From Pelobates cultripes (lineage: Eukaryota; Chordata; Amphibia; Anura; Pelobatidae): 64,000 nucleotides of DNA. The first letter of the stretch is position 1, and every line of letters begins with the position of its first letter. The notes beneath the pieces were generated by a model. It had not been told where the DNA came from, did no database searches, and saw only the letters and a program-made list of their open reading frames with translations. Location of the stretch: positions 256,995,137 through 257,059,136 of the forward strand of contig OW240912.1 in assembly GCA_933207985.1 (NCBI GenBank), in the 5' to 3' direction. Shown one piece after another: positions 10,630-22,497 of this stretch. A program made the translations under genes and the position numbers.

Positions 10630-10669
10630 GTGGATCCATCATTTTGTTCTTTAACCTAGCATTTTTTCT
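10630..10669 (-). pseudogene. Broken type B exon (3' part and donor lost)
   Basis: The acceptor side (CCATGTATAG then AGAAAAAATGCTAGG) and about 40 nt are present. A deletion then joins the exon to intron sequence of the neighbouring half-unit (GATGATGCTTGAAG), removing the donor. It should be skipped by splicing. Confidence 0.65.
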
Positions 10670-11346
10670 CTATACATGGAATTGAAAAACATTTTCAGGA
10701 TATTTCAATAGTAATACAAGACAATATCTTTTATTAGGAAGAAAACACAGAGAGGGTATTTCACTGAAATGAGAATTTAAAGTAGAGTTCAAGTTTAATT
10801 CCAAAGTAGTCGAAGTAGAAGCCTAGCTGACTTAGTGAATTGTTTCCTATCAGTTAGTTTAGCTGTACACTTGATATTCACTTTGAATTCTCACTTTAGT
10901 AAGGAACTCTGAGCGTGTTTCACATTTCTCTATATGAGAAAGGAGACTTCAAAAAGTTGAAATTTCTATCCTCAAGTTGCTGTAAATCTGTCTAAATGTG
11001 CGTTAGACATGGCCAGGAACCTTTTTGTAACGGTATTGAATATTTTGGAAATCTTACTATATCAAGGACTCTGCCATCTGTCATAAAAGCACCCTATTAT
11101 GCACCATTTATTCTAATTAACTATATTATTTAAAACAAAATTTCTCTAGTTTTCAGCTCTGATATTGATGTTGTCTAGGTTATCCTTTTAATTCTGCCCT
11201 CCTAAACTGAACACAGCGATCTGTGCATGGTCCCACCCCTCCCCCAACAAAACACAGTGATTTCCAGGAAAGAGAGAAGAGAGGACTGGAGCCAGAGTGG
11301 CAAATTCATAAATGCATGACAGATATACAAAACCAGAATGTGTGTG

Positions 11347-12117
11347 TGGCAAAACTAGCCTCTTATGACTGTAGTTGCATTAAGGTGTTGCTATAGCTTT
11401 AAGGTTGTTAGAACCAAGTGTATTCAGCTATATGTATTTCATGCGAACAAGAGCATTCGTATGCTGGCGGCATGAAAGCCACCAGCATACATACAGTAGT
11501 TTCGCAAACAGTGAATTTCAACACTGTTCTTGAAACGAATAAACTACCGAATGGGCGACCACACACAGGAGGTCGTGTGGCGCCCATTAACCGATTGCAA
11601 CATTGTTGCAATCGGTAATTAAGTGTGTTCCTAGGTGGCCGTCGTTCGGCTACCGACCACGCGGCGGTCGGCCATCTTGGATCCTTTGTTAGCCCAGTGG
11701 TGTTTGGTCGTCGAGCGCCTGGAACTAAAACCGGCTACTCGACGGCACGAATACCGCTGGACTTCCAGGCCGTTCGGGAGCCCCGGTCATTCGGCAGGTT
11801 ATTCCCTTACAGTCAATCGGTGTTTTAAATGTAACTAGGAAATAATGTATATTTTGTGCGGCGTTTGGCTATTTATGCTGGGATCTGATCGGTATTCTCA
11901 CGAACTGTGCGCTCAGACCCCAGCTATAAATAAATACTGTGACTTGTGAATAAAACCTCAGTTGACTCCCAGCCTATGTGTCGTCTAGTTCTTGGGAGGG
12001 AAGGATTCTTACAACGCTACCAGGATTATTGTATGCTGTGTTTATTTCCTTGGATTATTTTATGCTGTTCCTGTTACCCAGCGGAGATACTGTGGATTAT
12101 ACTACCTCTCCGCTACA
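11347..12117 (+). mobile_element. Solo LTR related to the Gmr1-like family
   Basis: It interrupts the array monomer between ...AATGTGTGTG and TGTATGTGTGTG. It starts TGGCAAAAC and ends CTCTCCGCTACA. The flanking 5-mers GTGTG and GTGTA match at 4 of 5. The last ~40 bp (GCGGAGATAC...CTCCGCTACA) match the 3' end of the 21033-27426 element's LTR, and both share GCAACATTGTTGC. It lies in the opposite orientation to that element. AATAAAACC near 11950 is a possible polyadenylation signal. Open frames inside it are not considered genes. Confidence 0.7.
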
Positions 12118-12444
12118 GTGTATGTGTGTGTATACATATAAAATTTGTTTTTATATTTAACAAGTCAAGTCTTTTGTTTTTTTTAGTTTGGAATGAGGGA
12201 GAGTTGGAGGTTTCTTAAGAATTCTGTGCCTACAGGTGCTCTTCCAGTTAATTCTGTCAAGAGCAATAATTCATTTTCAGGAATACTTTATTAATAAAGA
12301 CTTGAAGGGCATGAGCATACAATGTTATTTATAATACAATTAGATGGCCTACTCAGATTATTTGTTCTATCTGTATCTCTGTTGAGATTTGTTTCATTTG
12401 AATCCTTTCCGTCTCTAAATTCTTCATTTGAAAATAAAACATTC

Positions 12445-14315
12445 GGGGGGGGGGAGGGGGGCAGAGCTAGCAGCGCAACGGAGCGGTCACACTTCTGTGA
12501 GCTCCGATACAAACTTAATCTAACGAACCCTTTACATGGTGGAATTTGACCCAACACATATCATAAACTTAACCAGACTACACCGCAGACCATGGGCCAA
12601 AAATCCAAGAAGGCAAAAGCCGAAAAAGGCACTCACGGCAGAGATATTGGTGATATGCTGCGGAACACACAACAGGCCGCATGGTCCAAGATGGCGCTGG
12701 CGGATGACCTCTCTTCATATTCCTCAGAGGAATTCACCACAGACCTAATGGAGGGAGCGTCCTTCGGACACATGGCAGACCGCACCACCGCACCTAAAAC
12801 AACCGGAGATCCGGTCACAGCAGACCAACTCAAGAGTATGCTGGCGGAGTTGCGCAAAGACCTAGCGGCAGACATGGCCTACTATAAAGAGGCCATAGAA
12901 GGAGCACAGACCAAAATTACTCAACTGGAGGCCTGCTCGAGCACCCAAGCCTCCAGATTAGACAAAGTGGAACAACAAATAGCGGACCTGACGAAACAGC
13001 AGAACGCCACCACTGAATGGCTAGACGCTCTTGAAGATCAACGGAGGAGATACAATTTAAAAATTCGAGGGATACCTGACTCGGTTGACCTCTCGGAACT
13101 ACCCCACTATATCAGACGGTTCATGAGTGTCCTGCTTCCACCAAAACAAGCGAAATCCCTGAGAATTGATGGGATGTTCCGACTACCTAGACCGGCTCGA
13201 GCTCCGACAGCCGCACCAGCGGACCTAATACTGCGATTCCAGTCCATATCGGACAAAGCCGCTCTTCTAGCCGCACTGAGAGGCAAGACTCCTCTGCTGT
13301 TTGAGGGCACAGCACTCACAATCTTTCCTGACATAACCAGAAGCACCCTTACCTGGCGAAAATCACTGCAGCCACTCCTACAGCACCTCCGCGCCAAAGA
13401 GATTACCTACCAGTGGGGAACCCCGCGAGCGGTAATGTTCACCCACAATGGGATATCTCGCAAGGCACAGAGCTTCCAGGAATTGGAGTCACTTCTTATA
13501 TCCACAGGCATACTCCAAGCGGCACCAACGAGAGGCACAGGTCTGACCCAGCTCAACCCTGCTAACATTCGGGAGTTCACCCTAATGGAGCCGCGGAGAG
13601 CATTGTCTGCCAGTCACCCTACCTGAGACGCTAAAGACAGCCCAACCCATGGGGACACTGCTATTACACCTCCGACAATGAACATAATCAGCTTCCAATC
13701 AGTTTCCTCGTTGACTGCCTCAGTTTTACTTTTACCTTTAATTTAGTGTAACCTCTGAATAGAGGGCTTGGTCTGCTTCAGGCTTCCACTGGCGGAGCCC
13801 ACATGGGAGCTAGCGGAGCTGGCCACACACAACCGACCGTCCATACAGACGAGCATAACAAGCTCCTACACACATAAGCCATTACACTAATGACCACAGC
13901 TCGGCTTTCATAAACCACACTAGAGTAACATATCCACACACACCCCCGCCGCCTTCCCTGCCGGTTCACGGTCGAACTTACTATAAAGCATACACAAACA
14001 GCTATCCGGCAAAGGAGGTCCCCCTATGTGTACAACACTCACTTAGAACCACACTTTGATAGCACTCCCACATAGGGTACAAGAGATGTTCACCAGTTAT
14101 GTTTTTACTCTAGTAACCCATACCTTAAAATGTGCAATGTTCACTAACGCCTAGCACTGTTTTGAAATGTTAATATCTACGCTGGTACATGCTGTCGTGG
14201 CTTTACCTGCTACTATGTATTCTTTGTGCACGATAAAATAAAGAATATATAAAAAAAAAAAGTAAACAATTTTACAAATAAAAAGCAATGTAAGTTAAAA
14301 AAAGAAAAAAAAAAG
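12445..14315 (+). mobile_element. Full-length ORF1-only L1-like retrotransposon, copy 2 (HAL1-like)
   Basis: It is inserted in an array monomer. AAAACATTC occurs at 12436-12444 and 14316-14324 as target duplication, and the uninterrupted sequence can be read in other monomers. It starts with a G-run and GCAGAGCTAGC, carries an intact ORF1, then about 620 bp of non-coding sequence, AAATAAAGAATATAT and A-rich tails. No ORF2 is present, but an ATG at 13678 reads MNIISFQ before the frame turns to unrelated sequence and stops. That resembles the usual start of L1 ORF2 and marks a likely deletion point. Confidence 0.85.
12592..13626 (+). CDS. Intact L1-type ORF1 protein (344 aa)
   Basis: L1 ORF1 proteins are trimeric nucleic-acid chaperones that package element RNA in the cytoplasm. 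The ATG at 12592 gives a basic start, MGQKSKKAKAEKG. Residues about 80-155 form a heptad-like coiled coil (KITQLEACSSTQASRLDKVE and on). NLKIRGIPDSVDL at about 160 opens the RRM-type domain, and FRLPRPAR and LTWRKSLQPL lie in the C-terminal part. There are no internal stops. The upstream ATG at 12536 opens a different, short frame and is ignored. The protein differs strongly from the 3967-4966 copy, so the two belong to separate subfamilies. An intact frame suggests fairly recent activity driven by a partner L1. Confidence 0.85.
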   Translation: MGQKSKKAKAEKGTHGRDIGDMLRNTQQAAWSKMALADDLSSYSSEEFTTDLMEGASFGHMADRTTAPKTTGDPVTADQLKSMLAELRKDLAADMAYYKEAIEGAQTKITQLEACSSTQASRLDKVEQQIADLTKQQNATTEWLDALEDQRRRYNLKIRGIPDSVDLSELPHYIRRFMSVLLPPKQAKSLRIDGMFRLPRPARAPTAAPADLILRFQSISDKAALLAALRGKTPLLFEGTALTIFPDITRSTLTWRKSLQPLLQHLRAKEITYQWGTPRAVMFTHNGISRKAQSFQELESLLISTGILQAAPTRGTGLTQLNPANIREFTLMEPRRALSASHPT

Positions 14316-14477
14316 AAAACATTCAATATTAAACATATCAATTTAATAAAGATGATCAAGAAAGCTTACTACAAGAACTGCATGTAGTGAGGAAATATAA
14401 AACTTGGCATGGCTGTTAATGCAGCTTTGTATATCAAAAGGTAAATGTTTATACGTTCCATATTATTAGACTGTTAC

Positions 14478-14555
14478 CTGTACTGTCTGAATTAATTCTT
14501 CATGTAGTCTTTGTTTTGGATTTATCATTATGTCTTGTTTTTCAAAATTTTCTTC
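14478..14555 (-). CDS. Putative 78-nt exon, type A (unit 2)
   Basis: Open, with intact acceptor and donor. Protein changes from A consensus: Val9 to Ile and Ala24 to Thr. It lies just downstream (plus strand) of the ORF1-only insertion, which sits in the adjoining intron and does not damage the exon. Confidence 0.7.
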
Positions 14556-14911
14556 CTACACATGGAATTGAAATACATTTTCAGGATATGTCAATAATAA
14601 TACAGACAATATGTATATTAAGAAGAAAACACAGACAGAGTTTTTAACTGAAATGAGAAATCAAAGTGAATTTCAAGTTTAAGTCCAAAGTAGCCAAACT
14701 AGATGAATAGCTGACTTAGAGAATTGTTTCCATGTCACTTAGTTTGATCTTACACTTGAAATTCATTTTGAATTCCCACTATAATAAGTAACCCTTAAGA
14801 GTACTTCACATTTATATATATAAGAGAAGAGATTTTAGAAAGTTTAAACTTCTTACCTCCAAAACCAACATTCACTTTCCAAAGAAGTCAGGGAAGCTAA
14901 TATAAAAGAAT

Positions 14912-15838
14912 TGTAATGAATTGCCCTCCGCCACTTGGTCCTGGAGAGGCCTGCTTGCCAGCCTCCTCCCCTGTGACTATGACTCTTTGATATATTTGGC
15001 TTTAAAGCCCCTATTCTACCATCAGACAGACTATTTATGAAGGTTGCTTTATTTCTCTTATGTTTTAGTCACCCTGTACCCATTATAGGTGCATGGTGTG
15101 TGTAATGTAATTGTTTATAGTGTGTGTGTGTACTGTGAAATGTATTGCCTGCTCTCCTGTACTGCTGAGGTTTGCTACCAACTAAGTGGATTTGGCTATG
15201 GAGCTTGTCTAGTGCCCTCTGTTAGTAGCAACAGCAAAATGCACTACCTGAATAGCAAGACTGATTCATTTGCATATTCGGCTAGATTTGCATATTGCTA
15301 ATTCTGCAGGCACGTGAGGTATTTTCTGTTAAATATTGTCTCCTCCACCCCTTTAAAAATATGCCATTGTGTTATAATAAGTCACTGTACGTTGCCTGCT
15401 ATGATTTGACTGTTTGTAATTTTATTGAGTTTTCACAGCAATGTTAATGTAATGACCATATGGGCTAGTCCCAAGTAAAATAAAGTTTTAGACAGTTCTT
15501 CTTGATCCCTCTAAATGTAGCCTTGTCTCGTTATTGGAGGGAGCTGTTATAATCACACTGGGGATTGCTATGCTCTGTATACTCCCCTGAGGTTAAATCA
15601 CTTAGCTCTTTTAAGAGCTTGTTCCTGACACGCCCTCCTTGGAGGAGAGATCTTCCCCACACAGTCCTGGATGTTGGAGGTTCATACAGGGTGGAAGGAA
15701 GACGGCAAGACTCCAGTCAGCTGTTGCGGAGTCTGCGGAGGTTGTGGTGTCCGGTACGGTGCTTGTGGTCCTCGGCGCAAGCTAGGAAGCGTCCATAAAT
15801 GGAGAGTACTCGGTCGGAGTACGGGGAGCTCCGTTACA
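14912..15838 (+). mobile_element. Solo LTR, 927 bp
   Basis: It starts TGTAATGAATTG and ends CTCCGTTACA, with the perfect 5-bp duplication AGAAT at 14907-14911 and 15839-15843. Other monomers show the uninterrupted AAAAGAATGTAGG. AATAAAGTTTTAGAC at about 15479 is a likely polyadenylation signal for plus orientation. It is unlike the CCGCTACA-ending LTRs, so a second LTR family. Small frames inside it (for example 15565-15798) have no recognised product. Confidence 0.8.
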
Positions 15839-16163
15839 AGAATGTAGGTCTCAATTACCTTTTAACGTCTACACTACGATTACAGTGTTATCTAATTCCA
15901 ATTAATAAATAAAGTTAAATCCATTAAACAAACACTTCAAGCATCATCAAGATTTGTTTCATTTAAATCCTTTCCTTCTCTAACTTCTTCATTTGAAAAT
16001 AAAAACATGTAGTATTAAATATATAAAGTTAATAAAGATGATAAAGAAGCTTTACTAGAAGAACTGCATGTAGTAAGGAAACGTGAAACTCGGCATGGCT
16101 GTTAATGCCGCTTCATAAATCAAAGGGTAAATGTTTATACTTTCCATATTATTAGACTGTTAC

Positions 16164-16241
16164 CTGTGCTTTCCAAATGGATTGTTCATGAGCTGTTCCT
16201 TGTGGATCCATCATTTTGTTCTTTAATCCAGCATTTTTTCT
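16164..16241 (-). CDS. Putative 78-nt exon, type B (unit 2)
   Basis: Acceptor CATGTGTAG, donor GTAACAG, phase 0, open. B consensus is RKNARLKNKMMDPQ ... AHEQSIWKAQ; here Arg5 is Gly. Confidence 0.7.
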
Positions 16242-17345
16242 CTACACATGAAATTGAAATACATTTTCAGGATATTTCAATAGTAATACAAGACCATATT
16301 TTTTATTAGGAAGAAAACACAGAGAGGGTTTTTCACTGAAATGAGAATTCAAAGTGAATATCAAGTTTAATTCCAAAGTAGCTGAAGTAGAAGCATAGCT
16401 GACTTAGTGAATTGTTTCCATGTCAGTTAGTTTGGCCGTACACTTGATATTCACTTTGAATTCTCACTTTATTAAGGAACTCTGAGTGTGTTTCACATTT
16501 CTCTATATGAGAAAGGAGACTTCAAAAAGTTGAAACGTCTTTCCTCAAGTTGCTGTGAATCTGTCTAAATGTGCATTATACATGGCCAGGAACATTTTTG
16601 TAACGGTACTGAATATTTTCGAAGCCTTATTATATCAAGGACTCTGCCATCTATCATAAAAGCACCCTATTACGCACCGTTTAATCTAATTAACTACATT
16701 ATTTAAACCAGAATTCAATGAATCTCTGGTTTTAAGCTCTGATATTGACGTTGTCTAGATTATCCTTTTAATTCTGCCCTCCTAAACTGAACACAGCGAT
16801 CTGTGCATGGTCCCACCCCCCCTAACAAAACACAGCAATTTCCAGGAAAGAGCGAAAAGAGGACTGGAGCCAGAGTGGCCAATTCATAAATGCATGACAG
16901 ATATACAAAACCAGAATGTGTGTATGTGTGTGTATACATATAAAGTTTGTTGTTATATTTAACAAGTCAAGTCTTTTGTTTTTTTAGTTTGGAATGAGGG
17001 AGGGTCAAGAGCAATAATTCATTTTCAGAAATAATTTATTAATAAAAACTTGAAGGGCATGAGTATACAATGTTATTTATATTACAATTATATGGCCTTC
17101 ACAGATTATTTGTTCTATCTGTATCTCTGTTGAGATTTGTTTTATTTGAATCCTTTCCTTCTCTAAATTCTTCATTCAAAAATAAAACATTCAGTTTTAA
17201 ATATATCAATTTAATAAAGATGATCAAGAAAGCTTACTACAAGAGCTGCATGTAGTCAGGAAATGTAAAATGTGGCATGGCTTTTAATGCAGATTTTTAA
17301 ATCAAAGGGTAAATGTTTATAATTACCATATTATTAGACTGTTAC

Positions 17346-17423
17346 CTGTACTGCCTGAATTAATTCTTCATGTAGTCTTTGTTTTGGATTTATCATTACG
17401 TCTTGTTTTTCAAAATTTTCTTC
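17346..17423 (-). CDS. Putative 78-nt exon, type A (unit 3), consensus
   Basis: Matches the A consensus at every residue. Splice sites are intact (acceptor ...TGTGTAG, donor GTAACAG). Confidence 0.72.
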
Positions 17424-18097
17424 CTACACATGGAATTGAAATACATTTTCAGGATATGTTAATAGTAATACAGACAATATGTATATTAAGAAGAAAACAC
17501 TGACAGAGTTTTTAACTGAAATGAGAAATCAAAGTGAATTTCAAGTTTAAGTCCAAAGTAGCCAAAGTAGATGAATAGCTGACTTAGAGAATTGTTTCCA
17601 TGTCACTTAGTTTGATCTTACACTTGAAATTCATTTTGAATTCTAATTATAATAAATAACCTGTGAGGGTTCTTCACATTTATATATATGAGACGAGATT
17701 TTAGAAAGTTTAAACTTCTAACCTCCAAACCGAACATTCACTTTCTAAAGAAGTCAGGGAAGCTAATATAAAAGAATGTAGGCCTCAATTACTTTTTAAC
17801 GTCTACACTAAGATTACAGTGTTATCTAATTCCAATTAATATATAAAGGTAACTCCATGAAACGAACACTTGAAGCATCATCGAGATTTGTTTCATTTAA
17901 ATCCTTTCCTTCTCTAACTTCTTCATTTGGAAATAAAAACATGTAGTATTAAATACATCAAGTTAATAAAGATGATAAAGAAGCTTTACTACAAGAACTG
18001 CATGTAGTAAGGAAACGTGAAACTCGGCATGGCTGTTAATGCTGCTTTATAAATCAAAGGGTAAATATTTATACTTTCCATATTATTAGACTGTTAC

Positions 18098-18175
18098 CTG
18101 TGCTTTCCAAATGGATTGTTCATGAGCTGTTCCTTGTGGATCCATCATTTTGTTCCATAATCTAGCATTTCTTCT
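18098..18175 (-). CDS. Putative 78-nt exon, type B (unit 3), RRN...LWN variant
   Basis: Open and intact. Lys2 is Arg and Lys7 is Trp. The same two changes occur at 28452 and 37017, marking a B sub-lineage spread by duplication. Confidence 0.7.
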
Positions 18176-19293
18176 CTACACATGAAATTGAAAAACATTT
18201 TCAGGATATTTCAATAGTAATACAAGACAATATTTTTTATTAGAAAGAAAACAGAGAGAGGGTTTTTCACTGAACTGAGAATTCAAAGTGAATATCAAGT
18301 TTAATTCCAAAGTAGCCAAAGTAGAAGCATAGTTGACTTAGTGAATTATTTCCATGTCAGTTAGTTTGGCTGTACACTTGATATTCACTTTGAATTCTCA
18401 CTTTAGTAAGTAACCCTGAGCGTGTTTCACATTTCTTTATATGAGAAAGGAGACTTCAAAAAGTTGAAACGTCTTTCCTCAAGTTGCTGTGAATCTGTCT
18501 AAATGTGCATTATACATGGCCAGGAACATTTTTGTAACGGTACTGAATATTTTCGAAGCCTTCTTATATCAAGGACTCTGCCATCTATCATAAAAGCACC
18601 CTATTATGCACCGTTTAATCTAATTAACTACATTATTTAAACCAGAATTCAATGAATCTCTGGTTTTAAGCTCTGATATTGACGTTGTCTAGATTATCCT
18701 TTTAATTCTGCCCTCCTAAACTGAACACAGCGATCTGTGCATGGTACCACCCCCCCTAACAAAACACAGTGATTTCCAGGAAAGAGCGAAAAGAGGACTG
18801 GAGCCAGAGTGGCCAATTCATAAATGCATGACAGATATACAAAACCAGAATGTGTGTATGAGTGTGTGTATATGTGTGTGTATACATATAAAATTTGTTG
18901 TTATATTTAACAAGTCAAGTCTTTTGTTTTTTTAGTTTGGAATGAGGGAGGGTCAAGAGCAATAATTCATTTTCAGAAATAATTTATTAATAAAAACTTG
19001 AAGGGCATGAGTATACAATGTTATTTATATTACAATTATATGGCCTACACAGATTATTTGTTCTATCTGTATCTCTGTTGAGATTTGTTTCATTTGAATC
19101 CTTTCCTTCTCTAAATTCTTCATTCAAAAATAAAACATTCAGTTTTAAATATATCAATTTAATAAAGATGATCAAGAAAGCTTACTACAAGAGCTGCATG
19201 TAGTGAGGAAATGTAAAACTTGGCATGGCTGTTAATGAAGATTTTTAAATCAAAGGGTAAATGTTTATAATTACCATATTATTAGACTGTTAC

Positions 19294-19371
19294 CTGTACT
19301 GCCTGAATTAATTCTTCATGTAGTCTTTGTTTTGGATTTATCATTACGTCTTGTTTTTCAAAATTTTCTTC
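19294..19371 (-). CDS. Putative 78-nt exon, type A (unit 4), consensus
   Basis: Protein identical to the exon at 17346-17423; splice sites intact. Confidence 0.72.
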
Positions 19372-20046
19372 CTACACATGGAATTGAAATACATTTTCAG
19401 GACATATCAATAGTAATACAGACATTATGTGTATTAAGAAGAAAACACAGACAGAGTTTTTAACTGAAATGAGAAATCAAAGTGAATTTCAAGTTTAAGT
19501 CCAAAGTAGTCAAAGTAGATGAATAGCTGACTTAGAGAATTGTTTCCATGTCACTTAGTTTGATCTTACACTTGAAATTCATTTTGAATTCTAATTATAA
19601 TAAATAACCTGTGAGGGTTCTTCACATTTATATATATGAGACGAGATTTTAGAAAGTTTAAATTTCTAACCTCCAAACCCAACATTCACTTTCTAAAGAA
19701 GTCAGGGAAGCTAATATAAAAGAATGTAGGCCCCAATTACCTTTTAACATCTACACTAAGATTACAGTGTTATCTAATTCCAATTAATATATAAAGGGAA
19801 CTCCATGAAACGAACACTTCAAGCATCATCGAGATTTGTTTAATTTAAAATCCTTTCCTTCTCTAACTTCTTCATTTGGAAATAAAAACATTTAGTATTA
19901 AATATATCAAGTTAATAAAGATGATAACGAAGCTTTATTACAACAACTGCATGTAGTAAGGAAACGTGAAACTCGGCATGGCTGTTAATGCTGCTTCATA
20001 AATCAAAGGGTAAATATTTATACTTTCCATATTATTAGACTGTTAC

Positions 20047-20124
20047 CTGTGCTTTCCAAATGGATTGTTCATGAGCTGTTCCTTGTGGATCCATCATTTT
20101 GTTTTTTAATTTAGCATTTTTTCT
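20047..20124 (-). CDS. Putative 78-nt exon, type B (unit 4)
   Basis: Arg5 is Lys; codons for Lys7 are changed silently (AAA). Open, acceptor and donor intact. Confidence 0.7.
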
Positions 20125-21032
20125 CTACACATGAAATTGAAAAACATTTTCAGGATATTTCAATAGTAATACAAGACAATATTTTTTATTAGGAAGAAAA
20201 CAGAGAGAGGGTTTTTCACTGTAATAAAAATTCAAAGTGAATATCAAGTTTAATTCCAAAGTAGCCAAGGAGAAGCATAACTGACTTAGTGAATTGTTTC
20301 CATGTCAGTTAGTTTGGTCGTACACTTGATATTCACCTTGAATTCTCACTTTAGTAAGTAACTCTGAGCGTGTTTCACATTTCTCTATATGAGAAAGGAG
20401 ACTTCAAAAAGTTGAAACTTCTTTCCTCAAGTTGCTGTGAATCTGTCTAAATGTCCGTTATACATGGCCAGGAACGTTTTTGTAACGGTACTGAATATTT
20501 TGGAAGCCTTATTATATCAAGGACTCTGCCATCTATCATAAAAGCACCCTATTACGCACCGTTTAATCTAATTAACTACATTATTTAAACCAGAATTCAA
20601 TGAATCTTTGGTTTTAAGCTCTGATATTCACTTTGTCTAGATTATCCTTTTAATTCTGCCCTCCTAAACTGAACACAGCGATCTGTGCATGGTCCCACCA
20701 CCCCCCTAACAAAATAGAGTGATTTCCAGGAAAGAGAGAAAAGAGGACTGGAGCCAGAGTGGCCAATTCATAAATGCATGACAGATATACAAAACCAGAA
20801 TGTGTGTATGTGTGTGTGTGTGTATACATATAAAGTTTGTTGTTATATTTAACAAGTCAAGTCTTTTGTTTTTTTAGTTTGGAATGAGGGAGGGTCAAGA
20901 GCAATAATTCATTTTCAGAAATAATTTATTAATAAAAACTTGAAGGGCATGAGTATACAATGTTATTTATATTACAATTATATGGCCTACACAGATTATT
21001 TGTTCTATCTGTATCTCTGTTGAGATTTGTTT

Positions 21033-21840
21033 TGTAGCGGAGATACAATAATCCCCAGGTTATCTCCGCTTATGATCCCAGTGAGGCTCAGGAACAAGTA
21101 AATTATAAATCCACAGGAAAGGTTTCCAGCAGGCAAAATAATCCAGTAGTATCCCCACAGCAATCCCAATGATTTTGACGACACACAGCATCAGAAGCAG
21201 AACTGACAACCTTTATTCCACAGTGCCTTATATAGCATGCTCCCATGCAAGGGAGGGATTTTCATCAATTATTACAGTAGAACAGCCGAATTGGTTTCCA
21301 TGCGATGGGGCCCTGCTGTCGGTCCCAGTACAAGGGAATAATTTACACGAACATCTAAGGCTACAGAGATCAGGTAGGATTCACATGAATTCTCGTTCGG
21401 TTGTTTCTGTCTACCGAACGAGGGGCCGTTCGGTAGTTTGGAACCGAACGGACCGGGCTTGTGGAGGTCTCAGCGGTGTTCGCCTAGTCGAGTGTCCGAT
21501 TTGGGTTCCAGAAACTCAACGGCAAAACACTGCTGTTCGGGAGTTTTAAAATGGCCGCCACCACGTGTTCGTTTCCCGAATGGCGGCCACCCCGAGACAA
21601 AGGACCTACTGCATAGCTTGTTAATTACCTGTTCGCAACATTGTTGCAACGGGTAATTGGAAGCACACTTCACACAGCGGAGGTGTGATTGTTCGGTAGT
21701 TTCATTCCCTTAGTTTATTCGAATGATTCTACCGAACAATCAGACGACTACACCTTATGTAAACACATATAAAACCAGCAGTTTACACGACTGCAGTGAA
21801 CACATGAAATTTTCAGGACAGCCCAGTGCCATCCGCTACA
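21033..21840 (-). repeat. 3' LTR of the Gmr1-like element (808 bp)
   Basis: The right-hand boundary ...ATCCGCTACA at 21840 is followed internally by a purine-rich tract on the minus strand (AAGGGGGAGCAG) directly adjoining the LTR, as expected for the polypurine primer. Compared with the 5' LTR it lacks about 240 bp, the segment 26612-26868. The rest is roughly 95% identical by eye, so the insertion is not very recent. Confidence 0.9.
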
Positions 21841-21920
21841 CTGCTCCCCCTTGCCCACAAGACGGCATACACAGTCTGATCCAACACGGATCGGCTTGGC
21901 GATGTCCGGGGGCTCACGGA

Positions 21921-22328
21921 TCACTTTTCCAGGTCAGTTTGTCTTGACAACCCGTCAGCATTCCCATTCTGTTTACCCGGGCGGTACTGAATATTAAAGT
22001 CAAAGGGCTGCAGCGCCAAGCTCCAGCGCAGCAGCCTGGCATTGTCCCCAGCCACCCGGTTCAGCCATACCAACGGGTTGTGATCCGTGAGCAATGAAAA
22101 GGGCTGTCCATACAAATACGGCTGTAGTTTCTTTAGGGCCCACACCACAGCCAGGCATTCCTTCTCGATGGCGGCGTAGCTTACTTCGCGGGGTAGTAAC
22201 TTGCAACTGATGTAAGCCACGGGATGTTCTCCGCCATCGGCCCCGACCTGGCTCAGTACTGCTCCCAGTCCAAACATAGAAGCGTCTGTGTGAACAAGAA
22301 AACGTTTAGTTGGATTGGGAGCTGCCAA
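21921..22328 (-). pseudogene. RNase H domain of the Gmr1-like pol
   Basis: FLVHTDASMFGLGAVLSQ carries the first catalytic Asp. IEKECLAVVWALKK carries the Glu, LLTDHNPLVWL the second Asp, and the end reads NADGLSR. RNase H removes template RNA during reverse transcription. It is separated from the reverse transcriptase by two frame changes, so in this copy it could not be made as one polyprotein. Confidence 0.88.
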
Positions 22329-22497
22329 GACAGGGCATTTATCAGTGCATTTTTCAGATGTTGGAATGCCTGCTCACACTCCGGGGTCCTGGTCACCTGG
22401 TGGGGCAGATTCTTCCGGGTAAGGTCAGTGAGGGGTTTGGCCAGGGCACTATAGTTAGGGACAAATTTTCTGTAATACCCAGCGGTCTCTAGAAATG

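Noticed and set aside
17070..17255. Recurrent ~60-codon frames on both strands in every array monomer (for example also at 19018, 29383, 34050)
   Set aside because: They overlap the decayed 45-nt-type exon and its introns, run into intronic poly-A/T sequence and are open on both strands. They copy along with the monomer and are not separate genes.
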